DNA of 64,000 bases from Eubacteriaceae bacterium CHKCI004 (GCA_900016875.1 FCNR01000060.1:1-64000); one strand, 5' to 3'; positions 24,177 through 33,644 are shown, counted from the stretch's first letter. The notes: generated from the sequence alone by a model not told the origin. Made by a program: numbers and translations.

Positions 24177-25118
24177 ATGCAGACATCATTTGCTCATAGT
24201 ATTGAGGATGATCCACAAAAACGACAACTGGACGAACAGTGCAAGATTGTGCTGTCCCACAAGCCGCTCCTTGCCCGTATACTGAAAAGGACAGTAGAAG
24301 AAGTGGCAGATATGGAGATTGCCGAAATCATTGCTTCCATTGAGGGAAGCCCTTCTATTGGAAGCGTCCCTTTCCTGGAAGGAGAGGAACGGATTGCAGG
24401 CAGTAATACAGAGTCAACATCCAGGAATGAAGGAACTATATATTACGATATTCGTTTTTATATCCTTGTCAACGAAGGAAAAACAAAAATTTTGTTTGAT
24501 GTGGAAGCACAGAAAAACTATTACCCTGGTTATAAAATCGTGACAAGAGGGCTTGTTTACTGCGCCAGGATGATTTCTTCACAGATTAATCAGGAATTTG
24601 ACCTGAAGCATTATGATAATTTGAAAAAAGTTTATTCCATCTGGATCTGCTTCAATCCGCCAGATTATATCGGCAATGCTATCAGTAGGTACCATATCCA
24701 AAAAGAAGACCTTCTTACTGGTATCCCGGATGAGAAGGAGGCATATGATAAACTGGAAGTTGTCATGATTTGCCTGCGGGATGACATGGATCAAAAAGAT
24801 GACAAACTTATCGGGCTGCTGAATACGGTGTTTTCATCGGAAAAATCAAAAGAGGAGATTAAGGAAGAGCTGTCAGGCCAATACGGAATTCCAATGGAAG
24901 ACGGTTTTGGGAAGGAGGTTGATTTGATGTGCAACTTATCAGAGATGTATGAAGAGCGTGGTATGGAGCGTGGCATGGAGATTGGAGAGCTCGTCGGAAA
25001 AATCATGATGTGTAAAGAGTTTGGTTTTTCTGATGAAGAAACAGCAGAAAAATTAAATATCTCTGTGAAGACACTAAGAGAGACATTGAAGAAAAGGGAT
25101 CTTCAATTACAGAGATAA
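24177..25118 (+). CDS. PD-(D/E)XK nuclease family protein, Rpn/transposase-associated type
   Basis: 313 residues. IYYDIRFYILVNEGKTKILFDVEAQKNYYPGYKIVTRGLVYCARMI is the core of the PF12784-like (PDDEXK_2) / Rpn group: an Asp, then D-V-E-A-Q in place of ExK, then the YY-R-Y stretch. The N-terminal CKIVLSHKPLLARILKRTV is also typical. The C-terminus has a short repeat (ERGMERGMEIGE) and a helix-turn-helix-like end (GFSDEETAEKLNISVKTLRE). Such genes are repeated in clostridial genomes and are linked to mobile DNA. AAAGGG precedes ATG 24177. A terminator follows. Confidence 0.82.
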   Translation: MQTSFAHSIEDDPQKRQLDEQCKIVLSHKPLLARILKRTVEEVADMEIAEIIASIEGSPSIGSVPFLEGEERIAGSNTESTSRNEGTIYYDIRFYILVNEGKTKILFDVEAQKNYYPGYKIVTRGLVYCARMISSQINQEFDLKHYDNLKKVYSIWICFNPPDYIGNAISRYHIQKEDLLTGIPDEKEAYDKLEVVMICLRDDMDQKDDKLIGLLNTVFSSEKSKEEIKEELSGQYGIPMEDGFGKEVDLMCNLSEMYEERGMERGMEIGELVGKIMMCKEFGFSDEETAEKLNISVKTLRETLKKRDLQLQR

Positions 25119-25128
25119 CAAAGAGAAA

Positions 25129-25158
25129 AAGGGTACGGTTAGCGCCGTATCCTTTTTT
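25129..25158 (+). terminator. Hairpin terminator after the PD-(D/E)XK gene
   Basis: GGGTACGG pairs with CCGTATCC around six bases, followed by TTTTTTT. Confidence 0.8.
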
Positions 25159-25324
25159 TAATGATAAAATAATTAAGGGATACTGCTTATAAAGTAATAG
25201 GCCAATAATTCCAAAGTTATGATATAATTTTATTACATTTTGTGTTCAAAAGCGAGGTGGCGAGGAAGAAAAGATATTTCAGCGAAGAAACGATAAAAGA
25301 ATTGATCTTGCAGAGAAAAGAGGG

Positions 25325-28300
25325 ATGGATGAAATGATGTGGGAAAAAAGATTGATTTCCTGTATGATGGCAATGATAGTCGTGCTCACTATGGTTCTTT
25401 CTGTGCCTGGACTGAAGATGGAAGCAGCGGATACGGAAATTACTTATGCGGTTACCGGAGGAAATATAACGTTTGATATGTCCACGGGAACCATTACGGA
25501 CTGTGATGAGAGTGTCACGGAGGCAGTTATTCCGGATACCATTGGAGGAGTTTTAGTGGAGGAAGTGGGAATCAGAGCATTTGGAAGTTGTATCAATTTG
25601 CGCAGTGTAGAGCTGCCGGATAGCGTGACAGTGATAGAAGCTTTTGCATTTGACAATTGCGGCAGTTTGAATAGTGTGAAGATGCCGAAAAATTTGGAAA
25701 AAATAGAGAGCTGGGCATTTTGGGGCTGTGGCAATCTGAGTAGCATAGAGATTCCGGATAAAACAAGAAAAATAGGGGAAGAGGCATTTCAAAATTGCGC
25801 TGGTTTGGACAGTATAGAGATTCCGGCAAGCGTGATAAGCATTGGAAATAGTGCGTTTGGATATTGCAGCGGTCTGCGCAGCATAAAGGTAGATAAAAAT
25901 AATACGGCGTATTCCTCGGAAGATGGCGTGTTATTTGATAAAGAAAAAACCACGTTACTTTGTTATCCCATTGGGAAAAAGCAGACCGTGTATGAGATTC
26001 CGGAGGGCGTAACAAAGATAGAAGATACTGCATTTTGCAATTGTATCAGTTTGAGAGGCATAGGGATTCCGGAAAGTGTGACGGGGATAGATGAATATGC
26101 ATTTCATATGTGTGACAGTTTGACAGATGTCTATTATGGCGGCAGTAAAGAAGCGTGGCAAAACATTACGATCAAAGACTATAATGTCGCTTTAGAAACT
26201 GCTGCCATTCATTACGGCAGTACTTGTCCGGATGATGTTCCGCTGCCACCGCTGCCATCCGGTAATACTACCGTAACCGGCGATAACACCGAAGAAAACG
26301 ATATGGAGCTGACGGTCGGCGGCGATGTGGAGTTTGAGGTTCCCGATAATGTTCCTCTGATCGGCGGCGGAGAGGTCTCGCTGGATTTTGGAGAAATTCC
26401 GGTGCAGTTTGAACGGGAAGGAAATGAGTTCCGGCTTGGCGTGGGAGTTGATAGTCTAGAGGATCTGGATGAAAACGGATGGGCAACTTTTAAAAAGTTC
26501 GTAGAGACGCAGAAAGAATCTTATAGAAAAGGATGCAAGGCACTTTTATCCAGCAAACACGGAATAGCTTCCATGGGAATGAAGGTGAAGCCGGATATCA
26601 GTTTCTTTGCTTATGCGGAAGGCACGATCACAGAAGATGGAATCCAGTCTTTTGGCGGAAAGTCTTTCATAGAGATTAAAGCGAAAGCGGAGCAGAAATG
26701 GCAGACAGTGGTTGTTGTCGTTCCGGTTGTGGTGAAGTTCTCGGGAGAAGCCGGCGTGGCGGTGACAACTTCTCTTGGACTGGATTTGGCCAACAGCAGT
26801 GTATACAGTTCAGGAGAAGTAGAATTGACGCTGCCAAAGCTGAAATTGTCCGGCGGCGTCGGCGTTGCCTATATTGCGGATGTGTCCGTATATGGTTCCG
26901 GAAAAAATGTTTTGACAGCCGAGATGGAAGCGCCGGGAAATGGCGCTCCGAAGGGAAAATTCACCGGTACGCTGTCAGGAGAACTTGGTGTCAGCGCCAC
27001 TGCATTGTGCTTTTCCTATGAGAAAGCGTTGCTGGAGGATGATTGGGAATATTATTCATCAGAGAATGCAAAAGCCAGATCAAAAAGTGCCCCATATAGC
27101 TTGCCTGATGAAGGCCAGTGGGAGATAAAGCGGACAGACAGTTCCGCCTGGAACGGAAAGATGTCTTCTCAGAAGAAAAGCAGGGCGAAAGCGGCGAACG
27201 CTGACGGTGCGGAAGCAACTTCAGAAGCAGCGGTGCAGGTCCTGCAATCGGATATATATGCCAGTGCGAAACCAACGCTTTTACAGACAGATAGCGGAAA
27301 AAAGGTGCTGATTTATACGGCGGATCTTTCAGGCAGAACCACAGGGAATCATACGGCAGTGGTCTATTCCGTATATGATGAGAATACTGCAACTTGGTCT
27401 GATCCGGTACAGGTGGACGATGATGAAACCGCTGATTTTGATGCAGTGGCGGCTGTGAACGGCGAAAATGTTTATATTGCCTGGTCTGACGCAAAGAGAA
27501 CCTTTACAGAGACGGAAGATGAGCCACAAACTGAGAATTCTATGAAAGAAATGGCAAGTGCCTGCGAGATTACTGTGGCAAGATTGAACCTGGAGGGAAC
27601 CGCGGGAGAAAAGGTGGCCATTTATCAGTTAACGAATAATGACTACGCAGATTTGAAACCGGCTGTTACGGTAAATAACCATGTCCCATATATTGCATGG
27701 TATGAAAACCAAAACAATGATATTTTGGAAGGAACAGGTACGAACATTGTTCATGTGGCAGCTTTGGAGGGAGATGCCTTTGTACCGCGGGCATCTCAAG
27801 AGGTAAATGCTCCTGTACAGTCAGTGGCAATAGGCTCTATGAGGAATAATATAATGGCCGCGTGGGAATGTTCTTCCGGAACAGAAGAAAATTTGGAGAC
27901 TACCATCTCGGTGATGGATATGCAGGGAACGGTGACGGAAGTGGCCAGTCGTTCGCAGAATCAAAAGCCATCGTTTGCCCGGATCAATGAACAAAATGTT
28001 CTTCTTTGGTATGCCGAAGATGCCGATGGCGCAGCTTCTTTACAATATGCGGACGTTCCCGGTGGGGAGATTCATACATATTTGGAAGATGCAGTGATTA
28101 CTTCCGATTATAACGTGATAGAGGGAAATGATTGTGAGCTGGTTGTATGCGCATCCAATAAACCTGAAGAATACACGGATGGAAGTAACCTTTATGCCTA
28201 TGTGATGAGAAACGGTCAGATCAGTGAGCCGGTAACTTTGACAAATGTGAAAGGCTATGCGGCGAATCCGTCGGGCATCTGGAATGAAACAGATTTTGAA

Positions 28301-29923
28301 TTTTTATTTACCAGGACAGATGCTGCCTTCAACGGTGAACTGGGCATGGAGACAACGACAGATCTGTGCATTTCTTCTGTCCTCCCTCAGAGTAAACTGG
28401 AGATGGGAGCGATAGAATATACCGAGGAAGATATGATGCCGGGAGATACTGCAGTGCTGACGGTTCCGGTGACCAATGATGGTTTGGAAAGCACAGGTAC
28501 AAATGACAAAGTGCAGATTGTATGTGGAACAGAAATGATCGGAGAAGCTGTATTGAATCAGAAAATGGAACCGGGACAGACGGAACAGGTAGAAATTACT
28601 GCTGATATGCCTGAGAACTTACCAGAAAATGCAGAGTTAACGGTGCAGACTATTTCTGAGGCAGGTGGAAGCGATGATACACAGCAGATCACAGCGGGGG
28701 GTGCGGAACTGAACCTGACTGTAGAACAGCCGGACATGGATACATTTTCTGTGATTGTTTCCAATACGAGCGGTTATGATACCACAGCTTCCTTATCAAT
28801 AAAAAATGAAACAGGTGAGCCTATCAAAACAGAAGAGTTGGATAAAATTGCCGCTGGCGAGCAGGCAACCCGGGACTTTACAAGAGAAGAACTGGCAGCT
28901 TTGGGCAGTGATACCCTTGAGATTGAGGTTACGAATGAAAAACAGGATTTGCTGCCGTTTAACAATACCGCTTCCGTTTATGTGGGAGAAGACACTTTGA
29001 AAACTCTGGATCATCTGGTGGCTTCGAAGACGAAAGTAGAGTATAAAAAAGGTGAGGTTTTGAATCTGAATGATCTGCAAATAAGAGCCGTGTATACAGA
29101 TGGAAGCGAAGCGATCGTTACGGATTACACCACAAATGTATCGGATATCGATATGACGGTTCCGGGAGAAAAGGAGCTGGTCATCACTTACGAGGAGGTT
29201 TACCGGACAAGAAAGGTAAATATGCCGATTACCGTGATGAATGTTTCCGAGGATAAGCCGGAAGAACCAGACACTCCGGGAAGCGGGCCTCAGACAGAAC
29301 CGGATAAGGGAAATAATCAGACCACTCCGGGATCTTCTTCGGGACAAAATACTGGACAAAATATTGTGCAGACTGACAAAACGTACAGACCAGTAAAGAT
29401 TAGTGCCATGAGTCTTTCTGGTCCTTCCAATAAAATCGCCGTAGGCAAACGCATCAAACTGACTGCCAGCATCTTCCCGGTCAATGCATCCGACCAGCGT
29501 CTGATCTGGTCTTCCAGCAATCCGAAGGTGGCAACTGTCAATCAATTCGGCGTAGTGACCATGAAGAAAAAGACTGGCGGCAAATCTGTCATTATTACTG
29601 CAAGAGCTGCCGATGGCAGCGGAACCACAGCCACTTTCCGTATCAAATCTATGAAAGGCGTTGTAAAGAAGGTCACCATAGCAGGAGCTAAGAAGCGGAC
29701 AGTGAAAGCGGGACAAAAACTGAAGCTGAAAGCGAAAGTCACGGCCACCAAAGGTGCCAACAAGAAACTGATCTGGACCAGCAGCAATACAAAATATGCC
29801 ACAGTATCTGAATCCGGTAAGGTGAAGACAAAGAAACTGGGAAAAGGCAAAAAGGTAAAAATTACTGCTATGGCAACGGATGGAAGCAACAAGAAGATGA
29901 CAGTAACCATCAAACTAAAATAA
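25325..29923 (+). CDS. Giant secreted surface protein with BspA-type leucine-rich repeats, Big_3 and two Big_2 domains
   Basis: 1532 residues. A signal peptide (about residues 9-35, LISCMMAMIVVLTMVLSVPG) ends near MEAADTE. Residues 70-300 hold at least six LRR_5/BspA repeats (FGSCINLRSVELPDSVTVIE and FAFDNCGSLNSVKMPKNLEK type). Then comes a long beta-rich middle (about 330-1010), CARDB-like stretches (about 1020-1210), a Big_3 domain (VEYKKGEVLNLNDLQIRAVY), a Pro-Gly linker (about 1310-1360), and two Big_2 domains (IWSSSNPKVATVNQFGVVT; IWTSSNTKYATVSESGKVK) ending in a Lys-rich tail. No LPXTG motif; the basic tail may bind the wall. Probably an adhesin. It is the largest gene of the island. 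Confidence 0.88.
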   Translation: MDEMMWEKRLISCMMAMIVVLTMVLSVPGLKMEAADTEITYAVTGGNITFDMSTGTITDCDESVTEAVIPDTIGGVLVEEVGIRAFGSCINLRSVELPDSVTVIEAFAFDNCGSLNSVKMPKNLEKIESWAFWGCGNLSSIEIPDKTRKIGEEAFQNCAGLDSIEIPASVISIGNSAFGYCSGLRSIKVDKNNTAYSSEDGVLFDKEKTTLLCYPIGKKQTVYEIPEGVTKIEDTAFCNCISLRGIGIPESVTGIDEYAFHMCDSLTDVYYGGSKEAWQNITIKDYNVALETAAIHYGSTCPDDVPLPPLPSGNTTVTGDNTEENDMELTVGGDVEFEVPDNVPLIGGGEVSLDFGEIPVQFEREGNEFRLGVGVDSLEDLDENGWATFKKFVETQKESYRKGCKALLSSKHGIASMGMKVKPDISFFAYAEGTITEDGIQSFGGKSFIEIKAKAEQKWQTVVVVVPVVVKFSGEAGVAVTTSLGLDLANSSVYSSGEVELTLPKLKLSGGVGVAYIADVSVYGSGKNVLTAEMEAPGNGAPKGKFTGTLSGELGVSATALCFSYEKALLEDDWEYYSSENAKARSKSAPYSLPDEGQWEIKRTDSSAWNGKMSSQKKSRAKAANADGAEATSEAAVQVLQSDIYASAKPTLLQTDSGKKVLIYTADLSGRTTGNHTAVVYSVYDENTATWSDPVQVDDDETADFDAVAAVNGENVYIAWSDAKRTFTETEDEPQTENSMKEMASACEITVARLNLEGTAGEKVAIYQLTNNDYADLKPAVTVNNHVPYIAWYENQNNDILEGTGTNIVHVAALEGDAFVPRASQEVNAPVQSVAIGSMRNNIMAAWECSSGTEENLETTISVMDMQGTVTEVASRSQNQKPSFARINEQNVLLWYAEDADGAASLQYADVPGGEIHTYLEDAVITSDYNVIEGNDCELVVCASNKPEEYTDGSNLYAYVMRNGQISEPVTLTNVKGYAANPSGIWNETDFEFLFTRTDAAFNGELGMETTTDLCISSVLPQSKLEMGAIEYTEEDMMPGDTAVLTVPVTNDGLESTGTNDKVQIVCGTEMIGEAVLNQKMEPGQTEQVEITADMPENLPENAELTVQTISEAGGSDDTQQITAGGAELNLTVEQPDMDTFSVIVSNTSGYDTTASLSIKNETGEPIKTEELDKIAAGEQATRDFTREELAALGSDTLEIEVTNEKQDLLPFNNTASVYVGEDTLKTLDHLVASKTKVEYKKGEVLNLNDLQIRAVYTDGSEAIVTDYTTNVSDIDMTVPGEKELVITYEEVYRTRKVNMPITVMNVSEDKPEEPDTPGSGPQTEPDKGNNQTTPGSSSGQNTGQNIVQTDKTYRPVKISAMSLSGPSNKIAVGKRIKLTASIFPVNASDQRLIWSSSNPKVATVNQFGVVTMKKKTGGKSVIITARAADGSGTTATFRIKSMKGVVKKVTIAGAKKRTVKAGQKLKLKAKVTATKGANKKLIWTSSNTKYATVSESGKVKTKKLGKGKKVKITAMATDGSNKKMTVTIKLK

Positions 29924-29959
29924 ATAAGTGGGAACAGAAACTGATTTGATTGATAATTA

Positions 29960-29999
29960 AAAAGATGGCGCTTGATATATTTGTATCGGGCGCCGTCTT
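29960..29999 (+). terminator. Hairpin terminator after the surface protein gene
   Basis: AAGATGGCGC pairs with GCGCCGTCTT around an 18-base loop, followed by TC and a short T-rich stretch. Confidence 0.65.
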
Positions 30000-30081
30000 T
30001 CAGTTTCCTCGATAAAATGCAGATAGAATTAAGAATTTGCTGGATTTTTTGCAGAAAAAGATAAACTATATAGGAGACCAA

Positions 30082-30666
30082 ATGAATACCCCAACTCTCA
30101 AAACAGAAAGACTGATTTTAAGAAAATTTGAAAAAAGTGATTTGAAAGCAATCTATGAGATTTACAGAGACGAAGAGGCCAATACATTTCTGCCATGGTT
30201 TCCGATGAAAACGATGGAAGAAGCCAGGATGTTTTATGAAAAGCATCTGTTCAGACAGTATGAGAAGGAAAGCGCCTATAATTATGCGGTATGTCTAAAA
30301 GAAGATAATGTGCCCGTCGGCTATGTCAATGTCGGTATGGAGGACAGTTTTGACTTTGGGTATGGGCTGCGCAGAGAGTTCTGGCATCATGGTATCATCA
30401 CGGAAGCCTGCGAAGCAGTGATCGGGCAGCTTAAAAAGGACGGAATCCCGTATATTACCGCCACGCATGATGTAAAGAATCCACGAAGCGGTAATGTGAT
30501 GAAGAAACTGGGGATGAAATACCAATATTCCTATGAGGAATTGTGGCTGCCAAAAAATGTACAGGTCACTTTTCGAATGTATCAATTAAATCTTGATGGA
30601 CAAAAAGACAGAGTTTATTGGAAATATTGGGAGGAATCCACTGTACATTTTGTGGAAGAAGAATAA
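30082..30666 (+). CDS. GNAT family acetyltransferase, RimJ/RimL-like
   Basis: 194 residues. LKTERLILRKFEKSDLKAIYEIYRDEEANTFLPW is the hallmark start of RimJ/RimL-type enzymes. FGYGLRREFWHHGIITEACEAVIGQL is the acetyl-CoA site, and HDVKNPRSGNVMKKLGMKYQYSYEE the typical end. Targets could be a protein N-terminus or a small molecule. ATG 30082 was chosen because TAGGAG precedes it and the family begins there. The gene is single, between the surface protein and the AbrB gene. Confidence 0.9.
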   Translation: MNTPTLKTERLILRKFEKSDLKAIYEIYRDEEANTFLPWFPMKTMEEARMFYEKHLFRQYEKESAYNYAVCLKEDNVPVGYVNVGMEDSFDFGYGLRREFWHHGIITEACEAVIGQLKKDGIPYITATHDVKNPRSGNVMKKLGMKYQYSYEELWLPKNVQVTFRMYQLNLDGQKDRVYWKYWEESTVHFVEEE

Positions 30667-30749
30667 AGCGGGCAGAGATATTTCTGAGAGGTAGTTGATC
30701 TCTTCAATTCTTTTAAAATCTTTCAGAAAAAACAGCGGTAGAGGCAAAA

Positions 30750-31025
30750 TCAAAAATTTTCATCCTCATTTCTTAATTCTTCTACAAGTGTCATAATATC
30801 ATCTTCTGAGGTTAGTCCGGTACGTTCTGCTTCCCCGGCCATGTCCTGCTGGAGTATTTGCATCGCATAAACGGCAGAATTAACAATGCGAACATTACTT
30901 CCTTCAACGATAAAAGTCACTCTGTCGCCACTTGACACGCCAAGAACTTCACGAACATCTTTTGGGATAGTAATTTGACCTTTTGACATAACCTTAGCGT
31001 TGTCTACAAATGTGTTTGTTACCAT
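30750..31025 (-). CDS. AbrB/SpoVT family transcription factor (antitoxin-like)
   Basis: 91 residues. The swapped-hairpin domain VDNAKVMSKGQITIPKDVREVLGVSSGDRVTFIVEGSNVRIVN is complete. The C-terminal 40 residues are acidic and helical (MAGEAERTGLTSEDDIMTLV), like the toxin-binding tail of MazE/AbrB-type antitoxins, yet no toxin gene lies next to it. Its own promoter carries a 24-bp palindrome just after the -10 box, pointing to autorepression. Ribosome site AAAGGTGG. Confidence 0.9.
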   Translation of the reverse strand: MVTNTFVDNAKVMSKGQITIPKDVREVLGVSSGDRVTFIVEGSNVRIVNSAVYAMQILQQDMAGEAERTGLTSEDDIMTLVEELRNEDENF

Positions 31026-31046
31026 GATGTTATACCACCTTTCTAA

Positions 31047-31098
31047 AAAAGTAGGGAAATCCCTACTTTTATTATATGCAGGAAAGGAAAAAAATCAA
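31047..31098 (-). promoter_or_regulatory. Promoter and perfect palindrome of the AbrB-type gene
   Basis: On the minus strand TTGATT (31098-31093), 16 bp, TATAAT (31076-31071). Directly downstream AAAAGTAGGGA-AA-TCCCTACTTTT (31047-31070) is a perfect 11-bp inverted repeat over the transcription start. It is a likely autorepression operator; alternatively it forms a 5' hairpin in the mRNA. Confidence 0.75.
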
Positions 31099-31169
31099 TA
31101 AAAATTCTATAACATTGTGTTACAATTTCTAATAAAGTCAAAATTGAAAATATAGGAGGGAACTGCGGT

Positions 31170-31549
31170 GTGGAAAGATACTCTTTACCCATTGGTATCT
31201 CCAGCTTTGATAAGATAAGAAAAAATAGCTACTATTATATAGATAAAACGTGCTGACCGAAATGCTGTCAAATATTTTGTTTGATACGATCAGTTACCAT
31301 GACTATCAGGAAAGTTTTTATCATGCCTTTCTGGCCGGCCTGTTTTCCGGTGCAGGCTATATTGTGGAATCCAATTATGAACATGGGCTGGGGCGTTCCG
31401 ATGTGGTGATCAAGTATCGAAAACACCGCCGGGCAATCTTGTTTGAAGTCAAACATGCCGCCGAGGAAACTATGCTGGAGAGAAACAGGGAAGTAATCAA
31501 CATACTTCCCTGTTTCTTTTTCCCGATTTCTTTTTCCATCCAGGAATAA
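31170..31549 (+). pseudogene. AAA-ATPase / PD-(D/E)XK (DUF1703-like) gene with large internal deletion
   Basis: After AGGAGGG, GTG 31170 opens RYSLPIGISSFDKIRKNSYY followed by YIDKTC and a stop at 31254. That is the exact start of the AAA-ATPase-like/PDDEXK_9 proteins (LPIGIxSFxxIRxxxYYYVDKT). From 31250, one frame over, the end of the same family appears: TISYHDYQESFYHAFLAGLF, then SGAGYIVESNYEHGLGRSDV and AILFEVKHA (nuclease core). Some 400 middle codons with the ATPase are missing. After about 31480 the frame runs into a terminator, so the last residues are lost too. Confidence 0.85.
31482..31521. terminator. Bidirectional terminator at the end of the nuclease remnant and yitT
   Basis: GAAACAGGGAAGT (31482-31494) pairs with ACTTCCCTGTTTC (31504-31516), 13 bp without mismatch, followed by TTTTT. 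The yitT reading frame ends in its loop (31497) and the nuclease remnant enters it from the other side. Confidence 0.85.
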
Positions 31550-32249
31550 TTCTTCTTATCCGGTGGCATTTTATATTTGGAGGAGAAATTGTATTATGTT
31601 TTAATAATTTTGGCCGGCCCGGTAGTCGAAATTCCTGGATACGGTCAATCAGGAATGAAGAAATAATAACTGTAAAAACAGAAAAAACCAATTTGGAAAA
31701 ATGGATGTATGTGAGTGAAAGTCCCAATACTACAAAATCTGTAAACAGATAAGCTCGTGATAACCGGCAGTGTGTGATCCTGGAAATTGTGAGAGCTAAT
31801 GCATCGTCGCCGCCGCTCGAACCTCCTTGCCGGATAATGATTCCAACGCCAAGCCCGACAAAGATACCTCCGCTTATGGCGGCCAGTAAAGGGGAAGCGG
31901 ACAGATCAGGAAGCATGGGTGGAAACAGTTCCCATAAAGAATAAAATGCCGATACACTAAAGGTGGAAAGAATAGACATAATAATGAATTTTCCGCCCAG
32001 ATATTTAAAAGCCAGCAGGTAGCAGATGATATCAAGCACCGGCGTAATATAGGCTGGTGAAATGCCGAGCCAATGTTCTGTCAGAAGCATGAGTCCGATG
32101 ATGCCTCCCTCTGTGATATCGGCACGCTGATGGATATTGTGTATTCCAAAAGAACAGATAGCTGCGCCGAGAATAATAAACAGCAGTTTTTTCCAGGGGA
32201 TTCTTCGAATGATCGCCGTGGTTATTGTTGGTTGTTTTTTATCAGACAT
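31497..32249 (-). CDS. YitT family membrane protein lacking the C-terminal DUF2179 domain
   Basis: 250 residues. Residues 20-195 are the YitT membrane domain (five segments) with FGIHNIHQRADITEGGIIGL and the glycine-rich RQGGSSGGDDALALTISR motif. Relatives carry a soluble DUF2179 domain after it; here the sequence after LIDRIQE becomes a short basic tail (PGRPKLLKHNTISPPNIKCH) unlike DUF2179 and ends inside a terminator loop, so it looks truncated. Start ATG 32249 follows AAGGAG. Function of the family is unknown. Confidence 0.82.
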   Translation of the reverse strand: MSDKKQPTITTAIIRRIPWKKLLFIILGAAICSFGIHNIHQRADITEGGIIGLMLLTEHWLGISPAYITPVLDIICYLLAFKYLGGKFIIMSILSTFSVSAFYSLWELFPPMLPDLSASPLLAAISGGIFVGLGVGIIIRQGGSSGGDDALALTISRITHCRLSRAYLFTDFVVLGLSLTYIHFSKLVFSVFTVIISSFLIDRIQEFRLPGRPKLLKHNTISPPNIKCHRIRRIIPGWKKKSGKRNREVC

Positions 32250-32476
32250 ATATATCCACTCCTTGTTTTTTTGTAATCTGGAAACAGGATAAAGCATATA
32301 GTAACTATAATGTCAATAGAAAAAAGAGAAAATTTTTTTGACCGGTAAAATCTGATAATAATATTTGAAATAAGTATTGACCTTATACTAACTATATCGT
32401 TTATGCTATTTACAGAAGGTAATTGATAATCTTCAGAAACAGATTTATTTGTGTTAGAAAGGCAGGCGATTCATTT

Positions 32477-33514
32477 ATGATTAATCTTGAAAAAATTCGT
32501 GTGGTACAGTATGGATGTGGAAAAATGAGCAAGTACATTTTGCGCTATCTGTTTGAAAAGGGCGCGGAAATCGTGGGAGCAATTGATACAAATCCTGAGA
32601 TTGTGGGTATGGACGTCGGCGATTATGCAGGATTGGGTGTGAAGCTGAATGTTCCGATTCGGTCGGATGCTGACGCAGTGCTTGATGAATGTGATGCGGA
32701 TATTGCCGTTGTGACATTGTTCAGTTTTATGAATGATGTGCTGCCGCATTTTGAACGCTGCCTCTCCCGTGGCATTAATGTGGTCACCACCTGCGAGGAA
32801 GCAATCTATCCGTGGACGACCGCGGCCTCCATTACCAATCGTCTGGATAAGCTGGCTAAGGAAAATAACTGCACTATCACCGGCACTGGGATGCAGGACA
32901 TTTACTGGATCAATATGATCGGAGCTGTGGCGGGCGGCGTACACAGCATCAAAAAAATAGAAGGAGCCGTCAGCTATAATGTGGAAGATTACGGTCTTGC
33001 GCTGGCTAAAGCCCACGGGGTAGGTCTGACACCGGAAGAGTTTGAGGCGCAGCTGGCTCATCCGGAAACGGTGGAGCCGGCCTATGTCTGGAATTCCAAT
33101 GAGGCTCTGGCAAATAAACTGGGACTGACTATCAAATCCATCAGCCAGAAATGTGTACCGTATTTTTATGATACCGACCTTTGGTGTGAGACCACCGGCG
33201 AGACCATCAAAAAAGGCAATTGTATCGGTATGAGCGCTGTGGTCACCACGGAAACGTTTCAGGGAATTACGATTGAAACCCAGTGCATCGGCAAAGTTTA
33301 CGGGCCGGACGATGGAGACATGTGCGATTGGAAGATTATCGGAGAGCCGGATACAGAATTTCACGTGGTAAAACCTGCGACGCCGGAACACACCTGCGCC
33401 ACACTGGTGAATCGGATTCCTACTATTTTAAATGCACCGGCGGGATATATCACAGCGGAGAAACTTGAGGATGTGGAGTATCTTACATGGCCGATGCACA
33501 TGTATCTGGAATAA
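32477..33514 (+). CDS. 2,4-diaminopentanoate dehydrogenase-like / dihydrodipicolinate-reductase-fold oxidoreductase
   Basis: 345 residues. A Rossmann fold opens the protein ([31 protein letters not shown], Gly-x-Gly-x-x variant) and the remainder ([33 protein letters not shown]) matches the family of Ord, which acts on 2,4-diaminopentanoate in oxidative ornithine fermentation. The genes that normally accompany Ord (OrtAB, OraSE) are absent, so another amino or carboxylic substrate is possible. ATG 32477 was chosen over 32423 by the family start; GGCAGG lies upstream. Confidence 0.8.
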   Translation: MINLEKIRVVQYGCGKMSKYILRYLFEKGAEIVGAIDTNPEIVGMDVGDYAGLGVKLNVPIRSDADAVLDECDADIAVVTLFSFMNDVLPHFERCLSRGINVVTTCEEAIYPWTTAASITNRLDKLAKENNCTITGTGMQDIYWINMIGAVAGGVHSIKKIEGAVSYNVEDYGLALAKAHGVGLTPEEFEAQLAHPETVEPAYVWNSNEALANKLGLTIKSISQKCVPYFYDTDLWCETTGETIKKGNCIGMSAVVTTETFQGITIETQCIGKVYGPDDGDMCDWKIIGEPDTEFHVVKPATPEHTCATLVNRIPTILNAPAGYITAEKLEDVEYLTWPMHMYLE

Positions 33515-33534
33515 GAGAAAAATCCGTAACAAAA

Positions 33535-33586
33535 AGCAGACAGGAAGCATATTTTTCAGGCTTCCTGCCTGTTCTTTTTTTCGGGC
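33535..33586. terminator. Hairpin terminator between convergent genes
   Basis: ACAGGAAGC pairs with GCTTCCTG-CTGT around about eleven bases, followed by TCTTTTTTT. It ends the dehydrogenase transcript and lies in front of the end of the convergent MerR gene. Confidence 0.75.
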
Positions 33587-33644
33587 CGTCTTTGCGGAGT
33601 AGAACTATTTGCGAATCCTGTTACCTTTGCAGAGTGGCGTTAAT

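Noticed and set aside
25560-26110. CRISPR-like periodic repeats
   Set aside because: The periodicity is that of BspA-type leucine-rich repeat codons, not of identical repeats with spacers. No CRISPR array was seen anywhere in the window.
28796-29716. 306-codon minus-strand ORF inside the surface protein gene
   Set aside because: It is a shadow of the repetitive Big_2/CARDB coding region; no start signal and no recognisable domain.
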